From Nocardia cyriacigeorgica (GTDB taxonomy: Bacteria; Actinomycetota; Actinomycetes; Mycobacteriales; Mycobacteriaceae), in assembly GCF_029868385.1 (NCBI RefSeq), contig NZ_JARWNX010000037.1, forward strand, positions 102,547 through 166,546: a stretch of 64,000 nucleotides of DNA, written 5' to 3'. The notes under the pieces were generated by a model. The model was not told where the DNA came from. It made no database searches and was given only the letters and a program-made list of their open reading frames with translations. The translations under genes were made by a program, and so were the position numbers. This document shows, one piece after another, positions 54,736 to 63,235 of this stretch; within the stretch, counting starts at the first letter, position 1; each line of letters begins with the position of its first letter.

Positions 54736-55605
54736 TCAGGGCAGCCGGGCGGCGATATCGTCGATCAGCCACGGCCCGTCGGCCTCGATGGTCTTCACGT
54801 CATGCCAGCCTGCCAGCTCGGAGATGGCGCCGCCCTGGACCGCGAACACCTTGCCGGTGAGCGGGCACTTCTCCGAGGCCAGGTACGCCACGAGCGGGGA
54901 GATGTTGGCGGGGCTGAACGCGTCGAACTCACCCTCCTCGACCTCGGCGGCGAAGATCGCGCCCATACCGGGTGTGGCGAGGGTGAGCCGGGTGCGTGCC
55001 ATGGGCGCGATGGCATTGACGCGCACGCCGTAGCGTTCCAGTTCGTCGGCGGCGACCAGCGTCAAGGCCGCGATACCCGCCTTGGCCGCGCCATAGTTGG
55101 CCTGACCCGGATTGGGGATGGTGACACCGGAGGCGGACGCGGTATTGATCACGGCGGCGTTGAGCTGATTGCCCGCCTTGCTCTGGTCCTTCCAGTACGC
55201 GGCGGCATGATGCAGTACCGCGGCGTGGCCCTTGAGGTGGACCGCGATCACCGCGTCCCACTGGGATTCTTCGAGCCCGGCGACGAAACCGTCGCGCAGA
55301 ATGCCCGCATTGTTGACGACGATATCGAGCTTGCCGAATTCGGCGACGGCCTGATCGACCAGTTTCTTCGCCCCGTCCCAGGTGGCGATGTTCTCGGTAT
55401 TGGCCACCGCGCGCCCGCCCGCGGCCACGATCTCATCGGCCACTTCCTGCGCTGGGCCCACATCGGCGCCCTCGCCCGCATTGCTGCCACCGAGATCGTT
55501 GACGACCACCGCGGCCCCTTCGGCGGCGAACAGCAGCGCGTGTTCACGACCGATCCCCCGGCCAGCGCCGGTGATGACGGCGACCCGTCCTTCGAGTGCA
55601 CCCAT
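54736..55605 (-). CDS. Short-chain dehydrogenase (3-hydroxyacyl-CoA dehydrogenase type)
   Basis: This 289-residue SDR has TGAGRGIG at 12-19, NNAG at 98-101, Ser157/Ser159 and the YxxxK pair at Tyr171-Lys175 (NYGAAKAG). It resembles the SDR domain of peroxisomal MFE-2/17beta-HSD4, which oxidises 3-hydroxyacyl-CoA. It follows the MaoC gene on the same strand, so hydration then oxidation can be inferred. Confidence 0.87.
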   Translation of the reverse strand: MGALEGRVAVITGAGRGIGREHALLFAAEGAAVVVNDLGGSNAGEGADVGPAQEVADEIVAAGGRAVANTENIATWDGAKKLVDQAVAEFGKLDIVVNNAGILRDGFVAGLEESQWDAVIAVHLKGHAAVLHHAAAYWKDQSKAGNQLNAAVINTASASGVTIPNPGQANYGAAKAGIAALTLVAADELERYGVRVNAIAPMARTRLTLATPGMGAIFAAEVEEGEFDAFSPANISPLVAYLASEKCPLTGKVFAVQGGAISELAGWHDVKTIEADGPWLIDDIAARLP

Positions 55606-55679
55606 GATTCGAAACTCCTTCACAGCTATGAGGAAAAGCCGCGGCGCCGCGAACCGGTCACGGCACCGCGACGACGTGA

Positions 55680-56555
55680 TCAGTCGGCGACGACGGCGAG
55701 CCCGTCGGTGAGTACCAGGTCCGCTCCGCGCGCGGTACGGAAGGCGTAGGTGGTGGCGCCGTCCTCGGCGCCGACCCGCCAGATCTGGGTCTCCAGATCG
55801 TCGTCGGGGAACACCATCTTCGAGAACCGCACCGCGAAGCGCTTCAGCCGATGCACATCGGATTCGGCGACCGAGGTGAGCACACCCCACGACGACATCG
55901 CCATGGTGCACAGGCCATGCGCGATGATGCCGGGCAGACCCGCGTCCTTGGCCACCTGTTCGTCGAGGTGCAGCGGAACCGGATCACCCGAGGCGGGCGC
56001 GTACCGATAGGTCTGGTCATGATCGACGTGATGGGCGACCGTCGCCAGCGGCGGTTGTTCGGCCAGCGCCGGATCGAACTTGTGCGCGGGCGCCGATTCG
56101 CCGACCTTCGTACCGACATCGATATTGCGGAAGAAGGCGGTCAGGTACTGCTCATTGACCAGTTCGCCGTCCTCGGTACGGCATTCGATCAAGATCGTGA
56201 TCGTGGTGCCGTTCTCGCGGCCCTCGTAGCCGATGGCCTTGGCCCGCGAGACGAGCTTGTCACCGGGGCGGATGGGGCGATGGAAATGGAAATCCTGCTC
56301 GCCGTGCACGACCCGCCCGAAGATGTCCATCGGCACCACATCGATGACCGGCATCATCATGGCCTCGAAGACCGGGACGATGCCGAACACCGGTGCGGCG
56401 ACCGTACCGGCCAGATGTTCGGGGATCGGGTCGTTGGTGGCGGCCGCGTATTCGGCGATCCGTTCCGCGGTGACCTCGAAACGTTCCTCATCGGACCATA
56501 CGTTCAGGCCGGAGTCGTCGAATTCGATGCTCTTGCCTGCTGTTTCGGTCGTCAT
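55680..56555 (-). CDS. MaoC-like (R)-specific enoyl-CoA hydratase
   Basis: This 291-residue double-hotdog hydratase has the hydratase-2 motif ASGDPVPLHLD, with catalytic Asp191 and His196, followed by GLPGIIAHGLCTM. It adds water to enoyl-CoA to give the (R)-3-hydroxyacyl-CoA. Members with related layout include HtdX and HtdY of mycobacteria. It precedes the SDR gene by 74 bases on the same strand. Confidence 0.87.
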   Translation of the reverse strand: MTTETAGKSIEFDDSGLNVWSDEERFEVTAERIAEYAAATNDPIPEHLAGTVAAPVFGIVPVFEAMMMPVIDVVPMDIFGRVVHGEQDFHFHRPIRPGDKLVSRAKAIGYEGRENGTTITILIECRTEDGELVNEQYLTAFFRNIDVGTKVGESAPAHKFDPALAEQPPLATVAHHVDHDQTYRYAPASGDPVPLHLDEQVAKDAGLPGIIAHGLCTMAMSSWGVLTSVAESDVHRLKRFAVRFSKMVFPDDDLETQIWRVGAEDGATTYAFRTARGADLVLTDGLAVVAD

Positions 56556-56567
56556 GCGAGCGCCCGA

Positions 56568-57002
56568 TCAGGCCGACGCCAGCGCGTCGAGCTGCTCGAG
56601 GGTCTTGTCCAACTGCTTGGCCCCGTCCTTCTCGACAGCCTTGCCGAGCGCGCCCTTGATCAGCGCACCCTCGAAATCGCCGTCGACGGAGAATTTGCTG
56701 CCCGGACCCTCCGGCTGGATCTCGAAGGTGAACCGCACCTTGACACCGGCCATGCCGGTTCCGCTGAGCACCAGCTTGTTCGGCGCCTCGACGCTCTCGA
56801 CCACCCATTCGATCTTGTTGGCCATGCCGAGCATGAAGATCTTGGCGACCAGTTTGGAGCCGGCAGTGAGGGTGGCGGGCGGCTCCTCCATCCAGCGCTC
56901 ATGGATGGTGAACCATTTGTCCCAGGTGGCGGTGTCGGAGACGACGGCCCAGACGGCCTCCGGGGTGGCGTTCAGGTTCTTGGTGGCGTCGATATGGCCC
57001 AT
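56568..57002 (-). CDS. SRPBCC (START/Bet v1-like) protein
   Basis: This 144-residue protein of the polyketide cyclase/SRPBCC superfamily has the usual N-terminal ATPEAVWAVVSDTATWDKWF and C-terminal helix. It probably binds a hydrophobic ligand and may carry or assist a lipid acyl-CoA in the surrounding pathway. It lies between the thiolase and MaoC genes with small gaps. Confidence 0.83.
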   Translation of the reverse strand: MGHIDATKNLNATPEAVWAVVSDTATWDKWFTIHERWMEEPPATLTAGSKLVAKIFMLGMANKIEWVVESVEAPNKLVLSGTGMAGVKVRFTFEIQPEGPGSKFSVDGDFEGALIKGALGKAVEKDGAKQLDKTLEQLDALASA

Positions 57003-57035
57003 GGTCTTACTCCTCGTCGAGTACGGATATCGGTG

Positions 57036-58241
57036 TCAGCGCAGGGCGCGCTGGTAGGCGGTGACGACGGCGGCGCCGCCGAGGCCGATGTTGTGTTGCA
57101 GGGCGGCGGTGACGTTGTCGACCTGACGCTTGTCGGCGGTGCCGCGCAACTGCCAGGTGAGTTCCGAGCACTGCGCAAGGCCGGTCGCACCGAGCGGATG
57201 CCCCTTGGAGATGAGGCCGCCGGACGGGTTGACGACCCATTTGCCGCCGTAGGTGGTCTGGTCGGCGTCGAGCAGTTTCGCCGCCTCACCCTCGCCGCAC
57301 AGCCCCAGCGCTTCGTAGAGCAGCAGCTCATTGGCGGAGAAACAGTCGTGCAGCTCGATGACCTGGAAATCCTCCGGCCCGAGCCCGGCCTGGTCGTAGA
57401 CCTTGCGCGCGGCCTGCACGTTCATGTCGTAGCCGATGATGTTCTTGGCGGTGCCGTCGAAGGTGGAGGCGTAGTCGGTGGTCATCGTCTGACCGACGAT
57501 CTCCACCGCCTGCCCGGCCAGATCGTGCGAGTCCACGAAATCCTCACTGGCCAGGATCACCGCACCGGAACCGTCCGAAGTCGGCGAGCACTGCAATTTG
57601 GTGAGCGGGTCGTAGATCATCCGCGCACCCAGGATGTCGTCCATCGTGTACTCGTCCTGGAACTGCGAGTACGGATTGTTCACCGAATGCTTGTGGTTCT
57701 TGTAGCCGATCTTCGCGAAATGCTCCGGCGTGCTGCCGTACTGCTTCATATGCTCGCGACCGGCGGCGCCGAACATCCACGGCGCTACCGGGAACAGCAC
57801 CTCGGAGATCTCGGCCAGCGCCAGAATGTGCTTGCCCATGGGCTGCTCGCGGTCGTCCCAGGTGGATTCCAAGGAACCGGGCTTCATCCGCTCGAAGCCG
57901 AGCGCGAGGGTGCACTCGGCCAGCCCACCCCGAATCGCCTGCGCCGCAAGGTAGAGCGCGGTGGAACCGGTGGAGCAGTTGTTGTTGACATTGACCACCG
58001 GGATGCCGGTCATGCCGAGTTCGTAGACCGCCCGCTGCCCGGAGGTCGACTCGCCGTAGACATAGCCCACATAGGCCTGTTCCACTTCGCGGTAGTCGAT
58101 TCCGGCATCGGCCAGCGCCTTGGTCCCCGACTCCCGTGCCATATCCGGGTAATCCCACTCGGTGCCGTCGTCGTTCTTGCGTCGGCCGGGCTTCTCGAAC
58201 TTCGTCATCCCGACACCGACGACATAGACCTTGTTCGCCAT
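57036..58241 (-). CDS. Thiolase / lipid-transfer protein (Rv1627c-like)
   Basis: This 401-residue protein is of the SCP-x-type thiolase family, close in length and sequence to Rv1627c as recalled ([15 protein letters not shown]). Cys89 in NNNCSTGST is the nucleophile, and later catalytic motifs are [10 protein letters not shown] and [13 protein letters not shown]. It should cleave 3-ketoacyl-CoA. It is first in a five-gene same-strand run. GAGGAG precedes ATG 58241. Confidence 0.9.
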   Translation of the reverse strand: MANKVYVVGVGMTKFEKPGRRKNDDGTEWDYPDMARESGTKALADAGIDYREVEQAYVGYVYGESTSGQRAVYELGMTGIPVVNVNNNCSTGSTALYLAAQAIRGGLAECTLALGFERMKPGSLESTWDDREQPMGKHILALAEISEVLFPVAPWMFGAAGREHMKQYGSTPEHFAKIGYKNHKHSVNNPYSQFQDEYTMDDILGARMIYDPLTKLQCSPTSDGSGAVILASEDFVDSHDLAGQAVEIVGQTMTTDYASTFDGTAKNIIGYDMNVQAARKVYDQAGLGPEDFQVIELHDCFSANELLLYEALGLCGEGEAAKLLDADQTTYGGKWVVNPSGGLISKGHPLGATGLAQCSELTWQLRGTADKRQVDNVTAALQHNIGLGGAAVVTAYQRALR

Positions 58242-58669
58242 CGAACTCCTCACCTTGTGCCACCCCGATGACCTCGGAGCCGCTCGCAGGTAACCGCGCC
58301 AGCCGCGGCTCGACCGGTTACAAACATACAAGTGTGTATGTAACCACGCAAGGGCATGGCGGATTCTGCCCCGGGGAGGACACTCGACCTCGGATAGAAC
58401 GAAGCATCGGGACATACATGTCGAGCTGCTACGACAAGCCATCCCTCGATGACCGTCCCGGGAACGTACGCACACGGAGGCCGCACAGTATGCCCCCGGA
58501 GCAGAAGGAGTGCCGCCCAGCCCATCCACACCATCGAGCGAGTGGGGCAGGAAAGGACCCCGCGCTGTCAGGAGTTCGAGATCAGCCGGAGCGCCGACAC
58601 CGATGCCCCGGACCGATCATCCCCACCGCGGATGTCGCGCTGCTCCGGCGCATCCGCGGTGGCGGCGGC
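58242..58669. other. 428-bp intergenic region with operators
   Basis: It holds a TetR-type operator at 58316-58345 and a second shorter dyad GACAT-AC-ATGTC at 58411-58422. From 58430 to 58669 I see no gene; short frames there have non-protein composition. Confidence 0.55.
58316..58345. promoter_or_regulatory. Nested dyad operator upstream of the thiolase operon
   Basis: ACATACA-AGTG-TGTATGT (58324-58341) is a perfect 7+7 dyad. Outside it GGTTACA (58316-58322) pairs with TGTAACC (58339-58345). It lies 75-104 bases upstream of ATG 58241. Its size suits a TetR-family dimer, possibly the one encoded at 58670. Confidence 0.6.
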
Positions 58670-59317
58670 TCACGAAGCCGAAGACACCTTCGGAGTGAGC
58701 GCGGCCTCGGCGATCGTGCGCAGATGCGCGCACGCGCGACCCCAGCGCCGACGCGCCCGATCGGGATCGGGATCGATGAAATTCGAGATCAGGATGCCAC
58801 GCAGGGCGTCCATGGCGGTGTAGACGAAATCGCGGGCGTCCTTGCGGCGCACCTCGTCCGGGACGAACCGCGCGACCGCGAGCAGTACCGCGTTGTTGAC
58901 GAACGGCTCGACCTTTTCCATCGCGGCGGCCAGCACCGGGTCCGTGCGTCCGGCCACCCACAGTTCGACGGTGGCGATGAACAGCGGACCCTGGTGCAGT
59001 TCCCAGAGGAATTCCAGGGCCGCGTCGACCGGATCGTCGACATTGCCCACTCGGCCCATATCGCGCATGGCGGTTTCGGCCCGGCGCTGCGCCAGATGGC
59101 TGATGGCGGCGACCACCAGGTCGTTCTTGGACCCGAAATGGTGCACCTGCGCGCCGCGGGTGACGCCGGCGCGTTCGGCGACACGGGGCGTCGTCGTACC
59201 CGCGTAACCGTATTCGACCAGGCAGTCGATGGTGGCGTCGAGCAGCCGGACCCGCATCTCACTACTGCGCTGCTCCTGGGTGCGGCGCGCGGGCTTGGAG
59301 AGTGCGGTTCTGGCCAT
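58670..59317 (-). CDS. TetR family transcriptional regulator
   Basis: This 215-residue TetR protein has a helix-turn-helix in residues 22-66 (GYAGTTTPRVAERAGVTRGAQVHHFGSKNDLV). TAGAAT lies seven bases before ATG 59317. It is adjacent to the beta-oxidation-like genes, which lie downstream of the operator at 58316, so it is a candidate repressor for them. The ligand would be an acyl-CoA, by analogy. Confidence 0.87.
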   Translation of the reverse strand: MARTALSKPARRTQEQRSSEMRVRLLDATIDCLVEYGYAGTTTPRVAERAGVTRGAQVHHFGSKNDLVVAAISHLAQRRAETAMRDMGRVGNVDDPVDAALEFLWELHQGPLFIATVELWVAGRTDPVLAAAMEKVEPFVNNAVLLAVARFVPDEVRRKDARDFVYTAMDALRGILISNFIDPDPDRARRRWGRACAHLRTIAEAALTPKVSSAS

Positions 59318-59353
59318 TCGGACGATTCTACCTTTACATTCAGCCCGGTATGT

Positions 59354-60361
59354 TCACGAGGCGGCGACGATATGCGGTTCGCGGCGACGGAAGGTGCGGC
59401 GATATTCGCCAGGGGTCACCCCCACCACCGTCACGAAGTGGCGGCGCAGGTTCGTCGCCGTGCCGAGCCCGGTCATCCGACCGATCCGCTCCATCCCGAA
59501 ATCCGTTGCTTCCAGCAGTGATTGCGCGTGCGCCAAGCGTTGGTTGAGCAACCACCGCATCGGCGTGACCCCTTTCGACTGGTGCAGCCGCCGATGGAAG
59601 GTCCGCGGGCTCATATTCGCGCGGGCGGCCAGCGTGTCCACGGTCAGCGGTTGATCGAGATTGGCCACCGCCCATTCCAGTACCGGACCGAGATCGTCGG
59701 ACTCCGAGGAAGGCACCGACAGCTCGACGAACTGCGCTTGGCCGCCGGAGCGATGTGGCGGGATCACCATCCGCCGGGCGAGCCGATTGGCGACGAGGGC
59801 CCCGAAGTCGCGGCGCACCAGATGCAGGCACAGGTCGAGCGCCGCCGACATACCCGCACTGGTGAGCACGTCACCGTCGTCGACATACAGCACCGAATCG
59901 TCGACCTCGATCCGCGGATATCGCGCGGCCAGCGCCGCCGCATGCTCCCAGTGCGCGGTGACCCGCCGTCCGGTGAGGATCCCGGCCTCGGCCAGCGCGA
60001 AGATCCCGTCGCACAGGGCGACGATGCGCGCTCCCCTGGCATGGGCGGCGGTGATCGCGTCCACCAGCTCGGCCGGGACCGTGCCGCCCTCGCGCAGGTA
60101 ATCGTGCGCGACCGACGGCACGATGACGGTATCGGCGGTGAGCAGATCCGCCCGTCCGTATTCGGCGCGCAGATAGGTGCCGAATCCGAGTGGCTGGGTC
60201 CGCGGCTGCGATTCCACCGTGCAGACGCGCAGCTCGTACCAGGGATCGGCGAGATCGGGCTGCGGTGTGCCGAAGATCGAGGCGACCACGCCGAGTTCGT
60301 ACAGGTCCCAGGGATGCAGTTCACCGGGCGAGACGGCCAATGCCACGACGTGTGCGCTCAT
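59354..60361 (-). CDS. GlxA/FtrA-type regulator (DJ-1/PfpI domain plus AraC helix-turn-helix)
   Basis: This is a 335-residue protein. Residues 1-190 form a DJ-1/PfpI-like domain with the nucleophile elbow ALCDGIFALAEAGIL (an Asp-Gly where catalytic members have Cys, so enzymatic activity is unlikely). Residues 225-325 form an AraC DNA-binding domain (RANMSPRTFHRRLHQSKG). TAGTCT lies seven bases before ATG 60361. It is divergent from the imine-reductase-like gene, a common arrangement. Confidence 0.87.
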   Translation of the reverse strand: MSAHVVALAVSPGELHPWDLYELGVVASIFGTPQPDLADPWYELRVCTVESQPRTQPLGFGTYLRAEYGRADLLTADTVIVPSVAHDYLREGGTVPAELVDAITAAHARGARIVALCDGIFALAEAGILTGRRVTAHWEHAAALAARYPRIEVDDSVLYVDDGDVLTSAGMSAALDLCLHLVRRDFGALVANRLARRMVIPPHRSGGQAQFVELSVPSSESDDLGPVLEWAVANLDQPLTVDTLAARANMSPRTFHRRLHQSKGVTPMRWLLNQRLAHAQSLLEATDFGMERIGRMTGLGTATNLRRHFVTVVGVTPGEYRRTFRRREPHIVAAS

Positions 60362-60487
60362 GACCACCAGACTATGGCAGTAATCGTTCGTTTGCCGTCA
60401 GTCCTGCCACTCACGCTGCGCCGCTGAATGCGGAAAACTCGAAGCCGGGCCCACACCACAGACATCACCAGCAACAGGAGTCACATC

Positions 60488-61384
60488 ATGACCATCAACC
60501 GCACTTCGGTGACCGTCCTCGGGCTCGGCCGGATCGGCGCCGCACTCGCCGAACTGTTCCTGCGCAACGGCCATCCGACCACGGTGTGGAACCGCACCCC
60601 CGGCAAAGCACCCCAGCTCGATGAACTCGGGGCGCGGCGCACGGATTCTGCGGCGGACGCGATCGCCGCGAGCGAATTGATCGTGATCGCGGGTGTCGAT
60701 ACCGCGACAGCGACCGCACTGATCGGCGAGGCGGGCGTGCTGGTGGCGGGCCACGATGTCCTCAACGTCGCCACCGGACGCCCCGACCAGGCCCGCGAGC
60801 TGGCGACCCTGGTCGGCGAACTCGGCGGACAGTTCTTGGACGGCGCGATCCTCGGCGTCCCGCAGACCCTCGGCACCGCCGACACACTGTTCCTCTACAG
60901 CGGCTCCGCCGAGGCCGAACAGCGGCATGCGGATACTCTCGCCGAACTCGGCATGGTGAACTACCTCGGCGCCGACGCCGGCCTGGCCGGACTGCACGAT
61001 ATGGCCGTACTGGCCGGGATGTACGGCCTGTTCGGCGGCTTCTTCCAGGCGGTGGCCATGGTGGACAGCGAGGGCGTCGGCGCCACCACCTTCACCGCCG
61101 ACCATCTGCTCCCGTGGCTGCGCTCACTGCTGGATCTGCTGCCGACCCTGGCCGCCGAGATCGAATCACGGGAGTTCCCGGTGAACTTCTCCGACCTCGC
61201 CGCCAACCGTGTCGGACTCGACAACATCCGCACCGCCGCACACAACCAGGGCGTCTCCAGTGAACTCATCGACCCGCTGCAACGCCTGTTCGACCGGCAG
61301 GACGAACTCGGTCACGGTGCGGACAGTTTCACCGCCGCCATCTCGGGGCTGCTCACCTCCGGCCGTCCGGTCGGTGTCCGCTGA
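60488..61384 (+). CDS. NAD(P)-dependent imine-reductase-like / 6-phosphogluconate dehydrogenase-family protein
   Basis: This 298-residue enzyme has the N-terminal dinucleotide-binding motif VLGLGRIGAALAELF with NRTPGKA after it (Arg favours NADPH). The C-terminal helices (SREFPVNFSDLAANRVGLDNI) are typical of imine reductases and their beta-hydroxyacid dehydrogenase relatives. The active-site acid is not clear. AACAGGAG precedes ATG 60488. It is divergent from the GlxA-type regulator. Confidence 0.83.
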   Translation: MTINRTSVTVLGLGRIGAALAELFLRNGHPTTVWNRTPGKAPQLDELGARRTDSAADAIAASELIVIAGVDTATATALIGEAGVLVAGHDVLNVATGRPDQARELATLVGELGGQFLDGAILGVPQTLGTADTLFLYSGSAEAEQRHADTLAELGMVNYLGADAGLAGLHDMAVLAGMYGLFGGFFQAVAMVDSEGVGATTFTADHLLPWLRSLLDLLPTLAAEIESREFPVNFSDLAANRVGLDNIRTAAHNQGVSSELIDPLQRLFDRQDELGHGADSFTAAISGLLTSGRPVGVR

Positions 61385-61406
61385 AGGACCACCACGAAAA
61401 CACTTC

Positions 61407-61435
61407 GGGCACCCCGCATGATGTGCGGGGTGCCC
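61407..61435. terminator. Terminator between the imine-reductase-like gene and icd
   Basis: GGGCACCCCGCA (61407-61418) pairs with TGCGGGGTGCCC (61424-61435), loop TGATG. It sits between the convergent genes. Confidence 0.8.
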
Positions 61436-61528
61436 GGGTATCCAGCCGGACCGTTGCCTGTTGGCCGCGACGCCTCGGTAGAGACGTCCGACGGCCGACA
61501 GCGGTCGCGCCGAGACGATCGGCTCGGC

Positions 61529-62746
61529 TCAGCGGATGGCGCGCGCCAGATTGGCGTCGAGCGCGGCCAGGAACTCCTCGGTGCTCAGGTAGCCCTGGTC
61601 ACCGCCGACGAGCAGCGCGAGGTCCTTGGTCATCTGACCACCCTCGACGGTCTTGATGACCACGTCCTCGAGGGTCTGCGCGAAGCCGATCACCTCGGGG
61701 GTGTTGTCCAGCTTGCCGCGGTGCTCGAGGCCGCGGGTCCAGGCGAAGATCGATGCGATCGGGTTGGTCGAGGTCGGCTTGCCCTGCTGATGCTGGCGGT
61801 AATGCCGGGTGACGGTGCCGTGCGCGGCCTCGGCCTCGCAGGTCTGGCCGTCCGGGGTCAGCAGCACCGAGGTCATCAGACCAAGCGAACCGAAGCCCTG
61901 GGCCACGGTGTCGGACTGCACATCGCCGTCGTAGTTCTTGCAGGCCCAGACATAACCGCCCTCCCACTTCATGGAGGAGGCGACCATATCGTCGATCAGG
62001 CGGTGCTCGTAGGTGAGGCCCGCCGCGTCGAACTGGCTCTTGAACTCGGCGTCGAAGACCTCCTGGAAGGTGTCCTTGAACATGCCGTCGTAGGCCTTCA
62101 GGATGGTGTTCTTCGTCGACATGTACACCGGGTAGTTCTGCTGCAAGCCGTAGTTGAACGAGGCCCGCGCGAAGTCTTCGATCGACTTCTTGAAGTTGTA
62201 CATGCCCATGACGACGCCGCCGTCCTCTGGCATCTTCACGACCTCGTGCACGATCGGCTCACTGCCGTCTTCCGGGGTGAACGTCAGGGTGACGGTGCCG
62301 CCCTGGAACACCTTGAAGTCGGTGGCGCGGTACTGGTCACCGAAGGCATGACGGCCGATGATGATCGGCTTGGTCCAGCCGGGAACCAGACGCGGAACGT
62401 TGGAGATGATGATCGGCGCGCGGAAGATCGTGCCGCCGAGAATGTTGCGGATGGTGCCGTTGGGCGAGCGCCACATCTTCTTGAGACCGAACTCTTCGAC
62501 CCGGGCCTCATCGGGGGTGATGGTGGCACATTTCACGCCGACGCCGTGCTTTTTGATGGCGTTCGCGGCGTCGACAGTGACCTGGTCGTCGGTCTTGTCA
62601 CGGTACTCGATGCCGAGGTCGTAGTACTCGAGGTTCACATCGAGGTACGGGTGGATCAGCTTGTCCTTGATGAACTGCCAGATGATCCGGGTCATCTCGT
62701 CGCCGTCGAGTTCTACGACGGTGCCTTCAACCTTGATCTTGGACAT
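61529..62746 (-). CDS. icd: NADP-dependent isocitrate dehydrogenase (homodimeric type)
   Basis: This 405-residue enzyme oxidises isocitrate to 2-oxoglutarate. It has the eukaryote-like homodimeric sequence ([47 protein letters not shown] with NADP contacts). In M. tuberculosis icd1 (Rv3339c) precedes metC. A Shine-Dalgarno (GGAGGA) precedes ATG 62746. Confidence 0.95.
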   Translation of the reverse strand: MSKIKVEGTVVELDGDEMTRIIWQFIKDKLIHPYLDVNLEYYDLGIEYRDKTDDQVTVDAANAIKKHGVGVKCATITPDEARVEEFGLKKMWRSPNGTIRNILGGTIFRAPIIISNVPRLVPGWTKPIIIGRHAFGDQYRATDFKVFQGGTVTLTFTPEDGSEPIVHEVVKMPEDGGVVMGMYNFKKSIEDFARASFNYGLQQNYPVYMSTKNTILKAYDGMFKDTFQEVFDAEFKSQFDAAGLTYEHRLIDDMVASSMKWEGGYVWACKNYDGDVQSDTVAQGFGSLGLMTSVLLTPDGQTCEAEAAHGTVTRHYRQHQQGKPTSTNPIASIFAWTRGLEHRGKLDNTPEVIGFAQTLEDVVIKTVEGGQMTKDLALLVGGDQGYLSTEEFLAALDANLARAIR

Positions 62747-63023
62747 GGATCTTCGTGTCCTCCTAGGATGGTGCCCTCATTGCACGGCCAGGCGAACACG
62801 CTTGTGAGCGGACCCCAGCTGTTCAACAGACAACGTATACGCCTCGTGTTGTCCGCGAGACGTCTGGTGTAAACAAGACAAGCGTACTGCTGGTAGTCAT
62901 CTCACCGCGCGGGTAGGGCCGGGTGTGAGCCGGATTACGGTTCGCCGTCGATTCCACCGCAGGTCACCTGTCACTGATCCCGAGCATAGGAAGCCGGGGT
63001 TCGAGCCGGAAGGGCTCGCCGGT
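62747..63023. other. icd promoter region
   Basis: This is intergenic without a gene. GACAAC and GTTGTC form a short inverted repeat around CGTATACG near 62825-62850. The rest holds the -35 region of the metC transcript near 63000. No clear operator is recognised. Confidence 0.45.
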
Positions 63024-63029
63024 TACGAT
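63000..63029 (+). promoter_or_regulatory. Promoter of the metC leader
   Basis: TTCGAG (63000-63005) and TACGAT (63024-63029) are separated by 18 bp. The expected start is near 63036, right before the riboswitch, so the leader begins with the aptamer. Confidence 0.55.
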
Positions 63030-63037
63030 GTCGGTCA

Positions 63038-63116
63038 GGTCATGAGAGCCAGTGCCAAGCCCCGGCTAGCTGGACGGCAACCCTCCTGCGGCGGTGGGGT
63101 GCTCCGGGTGAGGACC
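63038..63116 (+). promoter_or_regulatory. SAM-IV-type riboswitch upstream of metC
   Basis: The sequence from GGTCATGAG to GAGGACC follows the conserved pattern of SAM-IV aptamers. Visible are the outer stem (GGTC near 63038 and GACC near 63113), GCCAGTGCCAAGCCCCGGC, GGACGGCAACCCTCC and GCGGTGGGGTGCTCCGGGTGA (read in parts). SAM-IV elements are known upstream of methionine genes in mycobacteria. It should sense SAM and lower metC expression when SAM is high. Confidence 0.85.
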
Positions 63117-63163
63117 GGGCTCCCGAGAGCCGGGAGCAAGCGCGCATGTAGGAGGTCACCGAG

Positions 63164-63199
63164 ATGTGTTGTTGTTGTTTGTCGCTCGCGCACAGATAA
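63164..63199 (+). CDS. Polycysteine leader peptide (putative attenuator uORF)
   Basis: ATG at 63164 is followed by four TGT codons and ends at TAA 63197-63199; the peptide is MCCCCLSLAHR. AGGAGGT (63150-63156) lies seven bases before the ATG, a strong Shine-Dalgarno. The stop is 36 bases before the metC start. Polycysteine small frames that act as cysteine-responsive attenuators are known in mycobacteria; this one is downstream of a SAM-IV riboswitch. Two pairings are possible for GCCGGGA (63129-63135): local, or with TCCCGGC (63208-63214) across the uORF. Confidence 0.65.
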   Translation: MCCCCLSLAHR

Positions 63200-63235
63200 C
63201 CCAGTAGTCCCGGCGAACACCCTTTGGAGCCTTCC

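Noticed and set aside
55851..58271. 806-codon open frame on the plus strand
   Set aside because: It is antisense to the thiolase, SRPBCC and MaoC genes, with composition (Gly/Arg/His/Val/Asp-rich) typical of shadow frames.
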